From CAZVIJ01 sp964626735 (GTDB lineage Bacteria > Patescibacteriota > Dojkabacteria > JAOAGR01), in contig CAZVIJ010000080.1 in assembly GCA_964626735.1 (NCBI GenBank), forward strand, positions 1-5,205: 5,205 nt of DNA, given 5' to 3'. Shown here in pieces: positions 5,017-5,205 of this stretch. The position numbers and the translations under genes are program-made. The notes beneath the pieces are model-generated. The model did not search any database and was not told the origin of the DNA. It saw only the letters and a program-made list of their open reading frames with translations. How positions within the stretch are numbered: position 1 is the stretch's first letter; the number at the start of each line of letters is the position of its first letter.

Positions 5017-5205
5017 ATGGATTCCTCATTTCAATCGAAGATCAAAACCGAAATCATTAAAAAATACTCGGAAAATAAAAATATTCTATCCCGATACGAT
5101 ATATGGTCGTATATCTTGAAGCCACGCTTTTTTTCCTTCAAGACATCTCAGGCTCAATACAAGCAACTGCAATCAAGTCCCGAAGTGACCGTTCTAGAAG
5201 AAAAG
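5017..5205 (+). CDS. N-terminal 63 residues of an unrecognised protein (3' end cut)
   Basis: The frame runs from ATG 5017 to the window edge without a stop. It begins MDSSFQSKIKTEIIKKYSEN and continues with a Tyr/Trp/Phe-rich stretch (YDIWSYILKPRFFSF) and a Lys/Gln-rich helix. There is no signal peptide and no Shine-Dalgarno. Support comes from the extended -10 exactly at leaderless distance and from its divergent position relative to the GGDEF-like gene. It is too short to assign a family; the basic, aromatic start is compatible with a nucleic-acid-binding protein, but that is a guess. Confidence 0.6.
   Translation, partial: MDSSFQSKIKTEIIKKYSENKNILSRYDIWSYILKPRFFSFKTSQAQYKQLQSSPEVTVLEEK

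Overview
The window looks like a bacterial chromosome fragment carrying the recombinase end of a mobile element docked against the tmRNA gene (ssrA). The organism is most probably an uncultured Patescibacteria/CPR (Parcubacteria-like) bacterium. That is an inference from three things: a small ORF overlapping a large serine recombinase, preceded by a MerR-like regulator with a repeated C-terminal module; an ssrA with an unusually long tag; and weak Shine-Dalgarno sequences. No single marker proves the phylum.

Left part (1-3233, + strand), element-like and AT-rich: (i) the end of a gene cut by the window edge, whose product carries a HEPN-type R-x4-H motif (2-439). (ii) A 204-bp AT-rich gap with an 11-bp inverted repeat and a promoter whose -35/-10 region is overlapped by a perfect 8-bp dyad. 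(iii) A 277-aa protein with a MerR-like DNA-binding segment and two tandem beta-hairpin-like repeats (644-1477). (iv) A 56-aa acidic/basic small protein (1573-1743). (v) A large serine recombinase overlapping it (1685-3274), interrupted by an in-frame TGA at codon 52, between the catalytic Ser29 and the rest of the catalytic domain. The recombinase frame runs into the 3' end of ssrA, so its last 13 codons and its stop are antisense tmRNA sequence.

Middle (3234-3680, - strand): a complete tmRNA of about 430 nt with encoded CCA, T arm, paired acceptor stem, a recognisable PK1 and a 33-codon tag frame ending RVAAPSFA. A perfect extended -10 promoter lies just upstream. Its 3' end is the likely attachment site of the element on the left.

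Right part (3681-5205), probable chromosomal backbone: on the - strand, a 395-aa protein with a degenerate GGDEF domain (NGDEF instead of GGDEF) upstream of ssrA. Diverging from it on the + strand is the start of an unrecognised gene whose extended -10 lies so close to its ATG that the transcript would be leaderless.

Working model (inference): a serine-recombinase element with a possible HEPN defence or toxin cargo and a MerR-like regulator inserted at the ssrA 3' end. The TGA may mark a decaying, immobilised element, unless it is a recoded codon or a sequence error.
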